64,000 nucleotides of DNA from Paenibacillus sp. JNUCC32 (GCF_014863545.1 NZ_CP062260.1:372001-436000), one strand, 5' to 3'. Counted from the first letter of the stretch, positions 16,692-24,914 are shown. The notes: generated by a model not told the origin, from the sequence alone. A program made the numbers and translations.

Positions 16692-17606
16692 CTATCGGGC
16701 AATCCTCAAGAAAAGATCCCGGAACACCTCGTCACGCCGAATGAAATGAACGGAGCGAATCATGTGCCGGAACGGATCATGCATCCATCGGAAATCCTCG
16801 GATATGCGCGGACTGTGAACCAGAGCGCTCGGACACCATTCCGGGTTGTTGAGCCAGGCAATGACGCCAATGTCCCAGATGACCCGGGAATAAGCAAAAT
16901 GATCGTCGGAACAACTTAAATATGTTTCGAATAAATAATCCCCGATCTCGCCTTGGCTTTTGACGAAGTCCCGCAGTTCGGATAACGAGGTCTGCAAATG
17001 AGATGCCACGCCGAGGCAAGGAACGAGAATGAGCGGGACGCCGCAGTCCAAGACCAGCCTGGATGCGTGCAAATCCTGAAAAAGGTTAAACTCCTTCGTA
17101 TCGCTCCAATGCAGGGCATGCCCGCCTAACCATACCAGCACGATCCGTTCGAGGATCCGGGGTTCCATGAGCAGGGCGGATGCAACATTCGTGATGGCAC
17201 CGATCGCAACGACATACAAAGGGTCGGCAGGATCGCTTGCCATGGCCCGCTCAACGAGATTGCGCGCGGCTTCGCTTTCGACCGGCTGGTCGGAAGCAGG
17301 AAGGTAACCCGTGGAGCCGCGATAGACAGGGATGTCTTCACGTCCCAGAATGCGGCGGATGTTCCATATTTCCTGGTAGCTTTTTTCCATTCCGTCCGCA
17401 GGACCTGAAGATAGCTCATTGAAGAAAGGCGCTGCATATAATGCCTCTATGGTCATGTTGTCCGCGGATTTCAGCGCGTAAGCGATCGCAAACTGATCGT
17501 CGATTTCATTGAATGCGTCGGTATCCAGCACCAGGCGGATTTTACGTCCCGGATGCTCCAGACGCTGCACCAATTGGCTTGCCGGGATCGTTGGAAAAGT
17601 AGTCAT
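16692..17606 (-). CDS. Inosine/uridine-preferring nucleoside hydrolase family protein
   Basis: 304 residues. The calcium-binding motif near the N-terminus reads LVLDTDAFNEIDDQFA (DxDxxxxxDD-like, one residue longer than the usual DTDPGIDDA). Further family elements are VVAIGAITNVASAL, WLGG and the C-terminal DIGVIAWL. It would hydrolyse N-glycosidic bonds of ribonucleosides. The ATG at 17606 has GGAGG seven bases upstream; an in-frame TTG at 17621 is less likely. It lies 80 bases after the LD-carboxypeptidase gene on the same strand and may be co-transcribed. The inserted residue in the metal loop makes substrate assignment uncertain; a non-ribose N-glycoside is possible. Confidence 0.85.
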   Translation of the reverse strand: MTTFPTIPASQLVQRLEHPGRKIRLVLDTDAFNEIDDQFAIAYALKSADNMTIEALYAAPFFNELSSGPADGMEKSYQEIWNIRRILGREDIPVYRGSTGYLPASDQPVESEAARNLVERAMASDPADPLYVVAIGAITNVASALLMEPRILERIVLVWLGGHALHWSDTKEFNLFQDLHASRLVLDCGVPLILVPCLGVASHLQTSLSELRDFVKSQGEIGDYLFETYLSCSDDHFAYSRVIWDIGVIAWLNNPEWCPSALVHSPRISEDFRWMHDPFRHMIRSVHFIRRDEVFRDLFLRIAR

Positions 17607-17685
17607 CGCCATATCCTCCAATCATGTTTAGGCTAGGCCGTCAGGAGCCGCTCCAGCTGATTCATCTGGCATTAGGAAACGAACT

Positions 17686-18609
17686 TTATACGCTGACCGT
17701 GGGTTCGACCACCGTTATGGCATTACGGATGGAATCGAGATTAACGGTTGCGCCAATCGGCAGAGCTGCTTTATACACACCATGGCCCGTGGCAAGGTTC
17801 GTGATCAACGGCTTGCCGAGAGGCACGATGAACTCGTTGATGACATCCTCATAGGCTTTGCCGTAAGCCGTCTGACAGCCTGTACATTCCCCCATGATGA
17901 TGCCGATGCAGTCACGAAATTTTCCGGCGAGCTTCAAATCGTTGAAGTATCTGTAGACGGTATTGGTAGGTTCATGCGTTTCTTCAAGAACGATGATTTT
18001 CCCCCGTGTATCGATTTCGAAGGGAGTCCCCAGCGTATCAACGAATGACGTTAAATTACCGCCTACAAGCGGCCCCGTAACGTTGCCCGGAACCCGGCCG
18101 ATCAGGGGCATACCAGGCGGGTTCAGGATGGGGCGCGTTAATGAATACAGGGACGTTGCCGCAAAAAACTGATCGAAATTATAGGCTGGCGTTTCGGGTT
18201 TGAAGTCAATAAGCAATAGACTATGGAATGTAATTAAATCGACCAGTTGATGCAGGGCGTTTAATAAAACCGTGATATCGCTGTAGCCCGTCAAGATTTT
18301 CGGGTGATTCCGGATAACCTGATAATCCAGGTACGGGAGGATTCCGGCTACGCCTGTGCCGCCTCTGGTAGGCAGTATCATTTTAACCTGCTCGTTTTGG
18401 AACATCATCATTAAATCGGATGCCCGCTGTTCGTCCGTGCCGGCCAGAAACCCGTTTTGCGCATATACATATTGACCCAATACGATATTGAACCCCATTG
18501 CTCTCAAATATTCGATCCGTGCATCAATGATGCTGGCAGCGAGCGGGCTGCCCAAGGTAACGATTCCAACGGTATCGCCTCTCTGTAGTATTGGCGGACG
18601 TATCGGCAT
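17686..18609 (-). CDS. LD-carboxypeptidase / MccF-like peptidase S66
   Basis: 307 residues from the ATG at 18609, which follows GGCAGGAGGC; the frame opens earlier (18789) with residues unlike the family. The N-terminal half has LQRGDTVGIVTLGSP and TRGGTGVAGILPYLDY. The nucleophile is the Ser in LTGYSDITVLLNAL, and the Glu and His of the triad are in the C-terminal half (LEETHEP and ATGHGVYKAALPIG). Family members either trim the terminal D-Ala of muropeptides during recycling or, as MccF, inactivate microcin C-type peptide-nucleotides. The downstream nucleoside hydrolase makes the second option worth a look, but peptidoglycan recycling is the default. Confidence 0.88.
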   Translation of the reverse strand: MPIRPPILQRGDTVGIVTLGSPLAASIIDARIEYLRAMGFNIVLGQYVYAQNGFLAGTDEQRASDLMMMFQNEQVKMILPTRGGTGVAGILPYLDYQVIRNHPKILTGYSDITVLLNALHQLVDLITFHSLLLIDFKPETPAYNFDQFFAATSLYSLTRPILNPPGMPLIGRVPGNVTGPLVGGNLTSFVDTLGTPFEIDTRGKIIVLEETHEPTNTVYRYFNDLKLAGKFRDCIGIIMGECTGCQTAYGKAYEDVINEFIVPLGKPLITNLATGHGVYKAALPIGATVNLDSIRNAITVVEPTVSV

Positions 18610-18722
18610 ATTCCTGCCTCCTGCCTTGAAATAGAAGAAGCCTCGTATTCCCGTGTCTCTTTCTAGATTATATTGAATACGCCATCTGCACAGTACTGAA
18701 ATGAAGCAGGAATAGTGAATCG

Positions 18723-19547
18723 TTAGTTGGATCTGCTTGCTCCGATATAAGTTTGGAGGCTTTCTTTCAGCGCTGTTACCGGGCGGCATATTAAATTCTC
18801 CAGATCGCCAGAAGTGGAAGCCGTATCGATTTTTCTTAAAAAGCTAAATATCCAATGCTGCACCTCATTGGTAGGACATAGGGATATCGGTGTGCCCGTT
18901 AGCTCGGAAAGAGCGGAGACCAAATCATTGAAGGTCCAAACGGATGGCGCAACAAGCTCATATGTCTTGTTCCAATGGCCCTCACCGGATAATACCCCCG
19001 CTATGGCGGCCGCCAGATCGGTGCGCGTAACCGCGTTGAACTGCCACGATCCCGGATGGACGCGAAGATTGCCTGTCGACATGGCTGCTTGCAAATCCAG
19101 CGCTTCAATAAAGTCCATATACAATCCGCTGCGAAGAAAAGTATAAGGAATTCCGGTTGTGCGAATGGCATGCTCGGTAGCCAAATGCAAGTGGGTCATC
19201 GACATATCGCTATGTTCAGGAAAGGCGAAACCGGTGTATAAAATATGGCTGACGTTCGCTTTTTTTGCAGCTTCAACCACATGGGCATGCTGCCGCAAAC
19301 GAACGGTGTCATCGGGGTGGGGGCTAGAAATGAACAACAGGCGCGAAGCGCCGGCGAATGCCTCCTTCAGGGAGGCGGGGTCGTCGTAGTCGCAGAAGCG
19401 GACCGCAATTCCCTGCTCCTCCAATGCTGCCGCAGAGTCCATCTGGCGAACGCAAGCAACGATTTGATCAGGCTGAACATGATGTAGAAGCTCTTGGATA
19501 ATGAGCCGGCCGAGCCGGCCGCTGGCTCCAGTAATAATGGTAGACAA
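18723..19547 (-). CDS. NAD(P)-binding NmrA/YtfG-like oxidoreductase
   Basis: A 274-residue atypical short-chain dehydrogenase with the N-terminal dinucleotide motif TIITGASGRLGRLI, then LFISSPHPDDTVRLRQH and an HILYTGFAFPE segment where the classic Tyr-Lys pair would be. It resembles E. coli YtfG (quinone oxidoreductase 2). It starts with TTG at 19547 behind GGAGAGG; no ATG is in frame nearby. A MarR gene lies 59 bases upstream on the same strand, with a predicted operator between them. The likely role is quinone or electrophile detoxification under MarR control. Confidence 0.85.
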   Translation of the reverse strand: MSTIITGASGRLGRLIIQELLHHVQPDQIVACVRQMDSAAALEEQGIAVRFCDYDDPASLKEAFAGASRLLFISSPHPDDTVRLRQHAHVVEAAKKANVSHILYTGFAFPEHSDMSMTHLHLATEHAIRTTGIPYTFLRSGLYMDFIEALDLQAAMSTGNLRVHPGSWQFNAVTRTDLAAAIAGVLSGEGHWNKTYELVAPSVWTFNDLVSALSELTGTPISLCPTNEVQHWIFSFLRKIDTASTSGDLENLICRPVTALKESLQTYIGASRSN

Positions 19548-19571
19548 CGAATGTCATCCTCTCCTTATTTG

Positions 19572-19585
19572 GTTAAGTGCTTAAC
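19572..19585 (-). promoter_or_regulatory. Predicted MarR operator upstream of the reductase
   Basis: GTTAAGTGCTTAAC has perfect 6-base arms (GTTAAG / CTTAAC). The same motif occurs upstream of the marR gene (20075-20088). It lies 24 bases before the reductase start. Confidence 0.6.
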
Positions 19586-19606
19586 TAAGTCGACGTAAGA
19601 ACACGG

Positions 19607-20053
19607 TTACGCTTCCTTTAATTTTTGCAGAAGGCCCAGGAGCTGTTTTAATTCATGTTCAGTCAGCGCTTTCATTTTTTCGGATATCCGCTGCCTGTTC
19701 GCGGGCAGGTTGTGAATCAATAGACGCTGACCTTCGCTTGTAATGGTGATGACCGACTTTCGACCGTCCCCGGGATGGGAATCCCGGCGAATCAAGCCTT
19801 CTTGCTCCAAGGGGGTAAGCAGCAGACTGATATTGGGTTTGGTTACACCGATTTTTTGTGCCAGCTTGGAAGGAAGCATCGTACCTCCTTCTTTCATAAG
19901 CTCAACTAGAATCCGTATTCTGGCTCCGTTCAGCCCTTGCGACTTCCAATAACTTTCGGATACGTCGACCAGCTTTGCCGTTGTCTCCACCAATGAGAAA
20001 AAAGCAAGGGCAGGCAGCGGCAAATCCAGCACGTATTGCTGAAGGTCATTCAA
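19607..20053 (-). CDS. MarR-family transcriptional regulator
   Basis: About 148 residues with the central winged HTH (LAQKIGVTKPNISLLLTPLEQEGLIRR) and the wing DSHPGDGRKSVITITSEG. It probably represses itself and the downstream reductase and responds to an aromatic or quinone-like ligand. The first ATG (20062) is only one base from AGGAGG, too close for initiation. An in-frame TTG at 20053 has normal spacing (about ten bases) and is preferred here. A sigma-A-like promoter and a palindromic operator lie immediately upstream. Confidence 0.87.
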   Translation of the reverse strand: MNDLQQYVLDLPLPALAFFSLVETTAKLVDVSESYWKSQGLNGARIRILVELMKEGGTMLPSKLAQKIGVTKPNISLLLTPLEQEGLIRRDSHPGDGRKSVITITSEGQRLLIHNLPANRQRISEKMKALTEHELKQLLGLLQKLKEA

Positions 20054-20074
20054 AGTGATCATGCCTCCTATATA

Positions 20075-20088
20075 GTTAAGTCCTTAAT
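20075..20088 (-). promoter_or_regulatory. Predicted MarR autoregulatory operator
   Basis: GTTAAG-TC-CTTAAT repeats the palindrome found at 19572-19585 with one changed base. It sits at or just after the predicted transcription start of marR, where a bound dimer would block transcription. Confidence 0.6.
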
Positions 20089-20095
20089 TATATTC

Positions 20096-20124
20096 AATGT
20101 AATCGTAGAGGGAGCCATTGTCAA
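20096..20124 (-). promoter_or_regulatory. Predicted sigma-A promoter of marR
   Basis: Read on the minus strand: TTGACA (20124-20119), a 17-base spacer, then TACATT (20101-20096). The expected start near 20089 abuts the operator. Confidence 0.6.
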
Positions 20125-20162
20125 CGGTCGAAATTCTTGAATTCGTTCGTTTCAGGTAAAGC

Positions 20163-20195
20163 AGCAAGCACTTGCGATGATCGCAAGTGCTTGCT
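20163..20195 (-). terminator. 15-bp perfect inverted repeat after the AraC gene
   Basis: AGCAAGCACTTGCGA and its exact complement flank a three-base loop, nine bases beyond the stop of the minus-strand AraC gene. The following T-run is poor, so termination may be partial, but the stem is very stable. Confidence 0.6.
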
Positions 20196-20203
20196 GGCGT
20201 GTC

Positions 20204-21079
20204 TTAACGATGGGAAGCAGCCTGCTTCCTGTATGCTCCCGGGGTCATGCCCGTCAATTTTTTGAAATTGCGATGAAAGTGCGTCAGCGTGGCATACCCG
20301 CAGATTTCAGCGATTTGCCCGACAGACTCCTCATGGTTTCGCAGGAGCTCTTTGGCACGGGCAATCCGTTTAGCATGCATGTAACCCGTCACGTGCAAAC
20401 CGGTGTATTTCTTGAACATGCGGGAGAAATGGGCGGGGTCCACCGCAGCTTGTGCCGACAGAGCAGCTAGTCCGATAGGCTGATCCAGGTGTTCGTGAAT
20501 CCATTGGATGGAATCCATCAGCCAGGCCGGGCCGATCTGGGAGTGGGCCGTCTGTTCTGCGGACAGGGTGCTGATATAGCGATTGATATGCAGCAGCAAG
20601 GAGCGCAGCTGAAGCACGAGCGCCTCGCGGAATCCTAGCTGGGCAAGCCGGATTTCTTCCGAGATTCCTTTCAGCATGTCCTCGATATAGGCTTGGTTCG
20701 ACTCGGGTAATTGATGACGATAGGAGCCTGTTTTTTGAGCATATTCAAAACAGCTGAGGACGGAGTATTGCAAATCGCTTCCGTTCGCGCCGAGTACAAG
20801 CGAAGGCGCAAAGAATAAAGCACTCGAAACAATGGGCTGGTCCGGGTCAGGGAAAGAGCTGTGAATCGTGTTACCGGGTATGATGAAAAGGTCGCCTTCT
20901 TTTTTCTCCATCAGCTTGTTCTCAATAAAAAAAGTGCCTTTTCCCTGGTACACATAAACCAATTCGTAAAGATCATGCAAGTGATGAGGCAGCTCCAATT
21001 GGGGGCTTTTTATAGTCCGATAGACCATTTCCATCGGAAACAGGGGGTCCCCTTGAAAGGGTTTACGCAGGGGAGTCAT
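20204..21079 (-). CDS. AraC-family regulator, RhaR-like
   Basis: 291 residues. The N-terminal cupin (HHLHDLYELVYVYQGKGTFF, IIPGNTIHSSFP) is followed by a C-terminal double HTH (LSAQAAVDPAHFSRMFKKYT, then GYATLTHFHRNFKKLTGMTP). AAGGAGTGG precedes the ATG. It is transcribed divergently from the lactonase / aldo-keto reductase / zinc dehydrogenase operon, with 134 bases between the start codons, and is very probably its activator. The sugar sensed would be the substrate or an intermediate of that pathway, proposed below to be L-galactose or L-fucose. Confidence 0.9.
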   Translation of the reverse strand: MTPLRKPFQGDPLFPMEMVYRTIKSPQLELPHHLHDLYELVYVYQGKGTFFIENKLMEKKEGDLFIIPGNTIHSSFPDPDQPIVSSALFFAPSLVLGANGSDLQYSVLSCFEYAQKTGSYRHQLPESNQAYIEDMLKGISEEIRLAQLGFREALVLQLRSLLLHINRYISTLSAEQTAHSQIGPAWLMDSIQWIHEHLDQPIGLAALSAQAAVDPAHFSRMFKKYTGLHVTGYMHAKRIARAKELLRNHEESVGQIAEICGYATLTHFHRNFKKLTGMTPGAYRKQAASHR

Positions 21080-21213
21080 GATTCACCACTCCTTATCCTC
21101 TATTAAGGACAACAATATCAAAATAGGTTATAAAAATGCAATCCTTGGCTATTTTTGTGCACAGATTATGAACGTACAATAAAGATAGCGAACATAACAC
21201 CTAAAAGGCAGGG

Positions 21214-22080
21214 ATGTATATGAGATTGGATGCCCACCAGCATTATTGGTTGATTGAGCGAGGGGACTATGAATGGATCACGCCGGAGGTTCCGGAGCTT
21301 CACCGAAATTTCCTGCCCTCCGATCTTAAGCCGCATTTGGATTCGCATCAATTGGACGGCAGCATAACGGTTCAGGCGGCACCGACCTTGGAAGAGACGG
21401 ACTATCTGTTATCGTTGGCGGATCCCGATGCTTCCATTGTCGGAGTGGTAGGATGGATCGACCTGTTCGATCCGGAGCACCGCCGGCATTATGAGCGATT
21501 TCGGAAACATCCGAAATTTATCGGCTTTCGCATCATGATTCAGGATATGCCGGATGCCAATGTGATCCTGGAGCCCTCTTTTATCCAAGCATTGAATGAA
21601 TATGTCAAGGAAGACGTTCCGATCGATCTTCTTGTCCGGAGTCATCAGCTGGAGACGCTGTTGAAGCTGATTGAGATGGTCCCCGGCATCCGCGGCGTCA
21701 TCGATCATCTGGGCAAGCCGCCAATCCGAAGCGGACAGATGGAACCTTGGGAGAGCATCATGAAGCGAATCGCCCGTTTCCCGCGCATCTACTGCAAGCT
21801 ATCCGGTATGGTCACCGAGGCGGAGCATCGCCGGTGGAGCCAGGAAGACTTTAATGGGTATGTACATAAAGTGGTCGCGATGTTCGGTCCCGATCGGATC
21901 ATGTTCGGCAGCGATTGGCCCGTGTGCCTGCTATCGGCAGAATATGACCAAGTGGTTGACGTATTGGCAGAAGCGCTGCCGAAGCATTGGGGAGAACGGG
22001 AACATGCGCGTTTGTTCGGTCTGAACGCCAAGGCGTTCTATAAGTTGGATAAGGATGGTGTTCATCATGAAATACCGTAA
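21214..22080 (+). CDS. Amidohydrolase-family sugar lactonase (COG3618; L-galactono/L-fucono-lactonase type)
   Basis: A 288-residue metal-dependent TIM-barrel hydrolase. The N-terminal RLDAHQHYW carries the HxH pair, and FGSDWPVCLL near the C-terminus holds the catalytic Asp; VIDHLGKPPIR and IYCKLSGMVTEA are further family landmarks. COG3618 enzymes open 1,4- and 1,5-lactones of L-fuconate, L-galactonate or L-rhamnonate. Either the ATG at 21214 or the one at 21220 is used; the second gives the usual MRLDAHQHYW start. The next gene begins inside its last codons (22067), so the two are translationally coupled. The product is the acid oxidised by the Zn dehydrogenase two genes on. Confidence 0.9.
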   Translation: MYMRLDAHQHYWLIERGDYEWITPEVPELHRNFLPSDLKPHLDSHQLDGSITVQAAPTLEETDYLLSLADPDASIVGVVGWIDLFDPEHRRHYERFRKHPKFIGFRIMIQDMPDANVILEPSFIQALNEYVKEDVPIDLLVRSHQLETLLKLIEMVPGIRGVIDHLGKPPIRSGQMEPWESIMKRIARFPRIYCKLSGMVTEAEHRRWSQEDFNGYVHKVVAMFGPDRIMFGSDWPVCLLSAEYDQVVDVLAEALPKHWGEREHARLFGLNAKAFYKLDKDGVHHEIP

Positions 22081-23008
22081 GTTAGGCCGAACCGGTCTGG
22101 ATGTTTCGGTATTAGGCTTCGGAGCGTCTTCACTAGGCTCCGTTTTTCGGGAAACCGACGACAGCGAGGGAATCCGTACCGTGCACGCAGCCATGGATGC
22201 GGGCATCAATTTGATCGATGTATCCCCTTATTACGGATTGACGAAGGCGGAAACCGTGCTGGGCGAAGCGATCCGACAATTACCCCGGGACCAATTCATC
22301 CTGTCTACGAAAGCAGGCCGCTATGGCGAGAATGATTTTGATTTCACGTCCAAGCGGATTATCGCCAGTATCGATGAGAGCTTGAAGCGACTCCAAACCG
22401 ATTATGTGGACATTCTCTTTTTGCATGATATTGAGTTCGTTCCCGCATCCGTTGTAATGGAGGAAGCCCTTCCTGCACTCCAGCTTTTAAAGGAAAAGGG
22501 GAAAATTCGTTTTGGAGGGATTTGCGGTCTGCTTCTGCAGCTGTTCGAAAAATTGCTGCCCCAAATCGAAGTGGACGCCATCATTTCTTACTGCCATTAT
22601 TCTTTGAACGATCAGACGCTTACCGGTTTGCTGCCGCTGCTTGACGAGGAGGGAATTGGGCTTATTAACGCCTCTCCCTTATCCATGGGCCTTCTCGGTT
22701 CCCGAGGAGCGCCGTCTTGGCACCCGGCTTCAACTGAAATCAGGGAAGCCTGCAGACGTGCGGCCGAGTATTGCGCTAAAGCCGGAACGGATATCGCGAA
22801 GCTAGCCGTGCAATTCTCGACTTCGAATGAACAGATCCCGACGACGCTGGTCAGTACGGCCAATCCCGATAATATACAACGTAATGCCGCTTGGAGCGAA
22901 GAGCCGCTGGATCAGACACTCTTGGCGGAAGTATTGAAGATATTGGAGCCCGTGCAAGGGCGGACTTGGACAAGTGGACGCCCGGAATACAATGAGGGCA
23001 TCCGATGA
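22067..23008 (+). CDS. Aldo/keto reductase, probable L-galactose/L-fucose 1-dehydrogenase
   Basis: 313 residues from the ATG at 22067 (AAGGATGG upstream; an earlier in-frame start at 22055 has no ribosome site). AKR landmarks: YRKLGRTGLDVSVLGFGAS, catalytic Tyr in DVSPYYGLTKAE, Lys in LSTKAGRYG and His in ILFLHDIEF. The layout matches plant and bacterial L-galactose dehydrogenases, which oxidise C1 to give the lactone. The neighbouring lactonase and L-galactonate-like dehydrogenase support this. L-fucose or D-arabinose, which share stereochemistry, remain possible. Confidence 0.87.
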   Translation: MKYRKLGRTGLDVSVLGFGASSLGSVFRETDDSEGIRTVHAAMDAGINLIDVSPYYGLTKAETVLGEAIRQLPRDQFILSTKAGRYGENDFDFTSKRIIASIDESLKRLQTDYVDILFLHDIEFVPASVVMEEALPALQLLKEKGKIRFGGICGLLLQLFEKLLPQIEVDAIISYCHYSLNDQTLTGLLPLLDEEGIGLINASPLSMGLLGSRGAPSWHPASTEIREACRRAAEYCAKAGTDIAKLAVQFSTSNEQIPTTLVSTANPDNIQRNAAWSEEPLDQTLLAEVLKILEPVQGRTWTSGRPEYNEGIR

Positions 23009-23027
23009 TGAAGAGGAGGCAGCTGGG

Positions 23028-24041
23028 ATGAAGGGTATCGTATGTCAAGAGATCGGAAAATTTCAATACCGGGAGGATTTGCCCGAGCCTCCATTGCTCG
23101 AAGGAGAAGCCATCGTCAACATCAAGCGGATCGGGATTTGCGGTACGGATCTGCATGCCTTTCGCGGGAATCAGCCCTTTTTTACGTACCCGCGTATTCT
23201 CGGCCATGAGCTATCCGGTATCATTGAAAAAGTCGGAGCTAACGAAGAGGGATTGAAGGCCGGAGACACCGTCTGCGTCATTCCTTACATTCACTGCGGG
23301 GAATGTATGCCTTGCCTTAGAGGCAAAACAAACTGTTGCAGATCGTTGAAGGTGATGGGGGTGCATATCGACGGCGGCATGCGCGAGCGCATCTCCGTCC
23401 CGACTCGCCATTTGATGCGGGCGGAAGGGCTGACCTTGGATCAGGCTGCCTTGGTAGAACCGCTTGCCATTGGCGCGCATGGCGTTAAACGAGCGAATGT
23501 GACCCCGAAGGATACGGTTTTAGTCATCGGAGCCGGTCCGATAGGACTCGGGATCATGGTTTTTGCCAAAGCGCTGGGGGCAACCGTTATCGCCATGGAT
23601 ATGAACGCCGATCGGTTGGCCTTCTGCAAAACCTGGGCGAAGGTGGATCATGCCATCCAGGTTGGAGATGAATTGTCCGATCTTTCGGCGCTAACGGATG
23701 GAGAATTTCCTTCCATCGTTTTGGACGCAACGGGAAACCAACCCTCCATGACCAACGCTTTTAACATGGTTGCACACGGGGGGACCTTGGTATATGTAGG
23801 CTTGATTCAAGGGGATATTTCATTTCGGGATCCCGAGTTCCATAAGCGGGAATTGACACTGATGGGCAGCCGTAACGCGACCAGGGATGATTTCCATGAT
23901 GTGATGCAGCGGATCTCGGAAGGCGGCATTGATGTAGATCCGTACATCACCCATCGATGCCGGTTTGACGATTTGATCCAAGAATTTCAGGGCTGGCTCC
24001 GTCCTTCCGCCAAGGTCATTAAGGCGATGGTGGAACTTTGA
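23028..24041 (+). CDS. Zn-dependent medium-chain dehydrogenase, L-galactonate 5-dehydrogenase (LgoD/YjjN)-like
   Basis: 337 residues. Catalytic zinc site: RIGICGTDLHA and ILGHELSG. Structural zinc cysteines: HCGECMPCLRGKTNCC. Rossmann motif: VLVIGAGPIGLG. Stretches such as GNQPFFTYPRILGHE, KVMGVHIDGGM and DPEFHKRELTLMGSRNAT match, as I recall it, E. coli YjjN, which oxidises L-galactonate to D-tagaturonate. This fits the order reductase, lactonase, acid dehydrogenase. The ATG at 23028 follows GAGGAGG; a longer frame reaches back to 22974. No tagaturonate reductase (UxaB) or later enzymes are in the window, so the product must join a hexuronate pathway encoded elsewhere. Confidence 0.9.
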   Translation: MKGIVCQEIGKFQYREDLPEPPLLEGEAIVNIKRIGICGTDLHAFRGNQPFFTYPRILGHELSGIIEKVGANEEGLKAGDTVCVIPYIHCGECMPCLRGKTNCCRSLKVMGVHIDGGMRERISVPTRHLMRAEGLTLDQAALVEPLAIGAHGVKRANVTPKDTVLVIGAGPIGLGIMVFAKALGATVIAMDMNADRLAFCKTWAKVDHAIQVGDELSDLSALTDGEFPSIVLDATGNQPSMTNAFNMVAHGGTLVYVGLIQGDISFRDPEFHKRELTLMGSRNATRDDFHDVMQRISEGGIDVDPYITHRCRFDDLIQEFQGWLRPSAKVIKAMVEL

Positions 24042-24091
24042 ACCATTCTCTTGAATTGGTTGAACATGGTTCATGAAATAGTAGAATGCCA

Positions 24092-24133
24092 AACAACGCT
24101 CGGCTCACCAATATGGATGGGCCGAGCGTTGTT
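24092..24133 (+). terminator. Intrinsic terminator of the L-galactose operon
   Basis: AACAACGCTCGGC pairs perfectly with GCCGAGCGTTGTT around a 16-base loop that can itself pair (CACC/GGATG). A short T-rich tail follows. Confidence 0.8.
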
Positions 24134-24279
24134 TCATGCCTTCGTTGTAAGCATGATCAGCACAACCGTGGTATGAATCCGCCATATGCCTCGTCCCGCA
24201 TCATCGAATTTGATACCGAAAGCGACTGTTAAAACCATGTGATGTATGTTATATTTTGGATAATTTCGGTTGACGTTCG

Positions 24280-24381
24280 ATGAAGAAGGACTTTGCGCTG
24301 CATATTAAGCAGGACGAGAACGGGAAGTACAAATTCTTTGACATGTCATTTGAGAAACGGATTTATTTCCCTGATATGTAA
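24280..24381 (+). CDS. Possible 33-residue small protein
   Basis: An ATG-to-TAA frame of 33 residues, rich in Lys, Asp and aromatic residues (it begins MKKDFALHIKQDENGKYKFF). No clear ribosome site is visible upstream, and an in-frame stop lies nine bases before the ATG. It ends 18 bases before the DUF1992 start. It could be a leader peptide, a small protein or the decayed end of a lost gene. The rest of the 24042-24398 gap holds only the terminator above. Confidence 0.3.
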   Translation: MKKDFALHIKQDENGKYKFFDMSFEKRIYFPDM

Positions 24382-24398
24382 AACCGGAGGTGTCCGAT

Positions 24399-24830
24399 AT
24401 GGATTTGAACAATGACGCTAAAGAAATGGCTTCTGCTGCTGAAGAAAATCAGCAAAAAGAAAAAGAACAACGCCCGATGTCGACCAGCAGCGGGCTCCTG
24501 GAATCGGCCATCGACAAGTTTGCCAGAGAAGGCGGCTTTGACGATTTGCCGTTGAAGGGAAAGCCGATCAAGATCGAAGACGGCGATGTGCTAACCAGTA
24601 TCATGAAGAACGCGAATTACCAGCCGGCATGGGTGGAGCTGAGAAAAGAGATCGCCGCCGACATCAAGCGTCTTTTGGACCGTCCGGAACCGAATGCGGT
24701 TCCCGAGGCCGAGGTGGAGGCCATCAACCAGAAAATTATGAAGTATAACCGGATCGTTCCGAATCCGCAGCTGCAAAAAGGCCTCCTGTCCGGGGTCCAT
24801 TTGCACGCAGCCTATGAAAAGTGGGAGTAG
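24399..24830 (+). CDS. DUF1992 (DnaJ-C28 conserved domain) protein
   Basis: 143 residues. A charged N-terminal tail (about 1-30, Gln/Glu/Lys-rich) leads into the DUF1992 core: LLESAIDKFAREGGFDDLP, LKGKPIKIED, then PAWVELRKEIAADIKRLL. The family occurs in many Firmicutes, usually as a single small cytoplasmic protein of unknown role; a J-domain is absent. The ATG at 24399 has GGAGGTG upstream; a GTG at 24390 overlaps that site and is unlikely. It stands alone, bounded by terminators on both sides. Confidence 0.85.
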   Translation: MDLNNDAKEMASAAEENQQKEKEQRPMSTSSGLLESAIDKFAREGGFDDLPLKGKPIKIEDGDVLTSIMKNANYQPAWVELRKEIAADIKRLLDRPEPNAVPEAEVEAINQKIMKYNRIVPNPQLQKGLLSGVHLHAAYEKWE

Positions 24831-24879
24831 AGAATATCTTAAATGTGCTCCCCGTTACGGGCCAAATGAACAAGCGAAA

Positions 24880-24914
24880 GAGACTCTGAAGCTATCCGCT
24901 TTAGGGTCTCTTTT
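24880..24914. terminator. Terminator between convergent genes
   Basis: A 12-bp stem (GAGACTCTGAAG / CTTTAGGGTCTC with G-U pairs), seven-base loop and TTTT on the plus strand. It lies between the DUF1992 gene and the minus-strand binding protein. T-richness on the minus side is weaker. Confidence 0.7.

Noticed and set aside
21146..21181. Sigma-A promoter TTGGCT ... TACAAT before the lactonase operon
   Set aside because: Spacing is 24 bases, too long; the alternative -35 gives 14. Activator-dependent transcription is likely but no box can be fixed.
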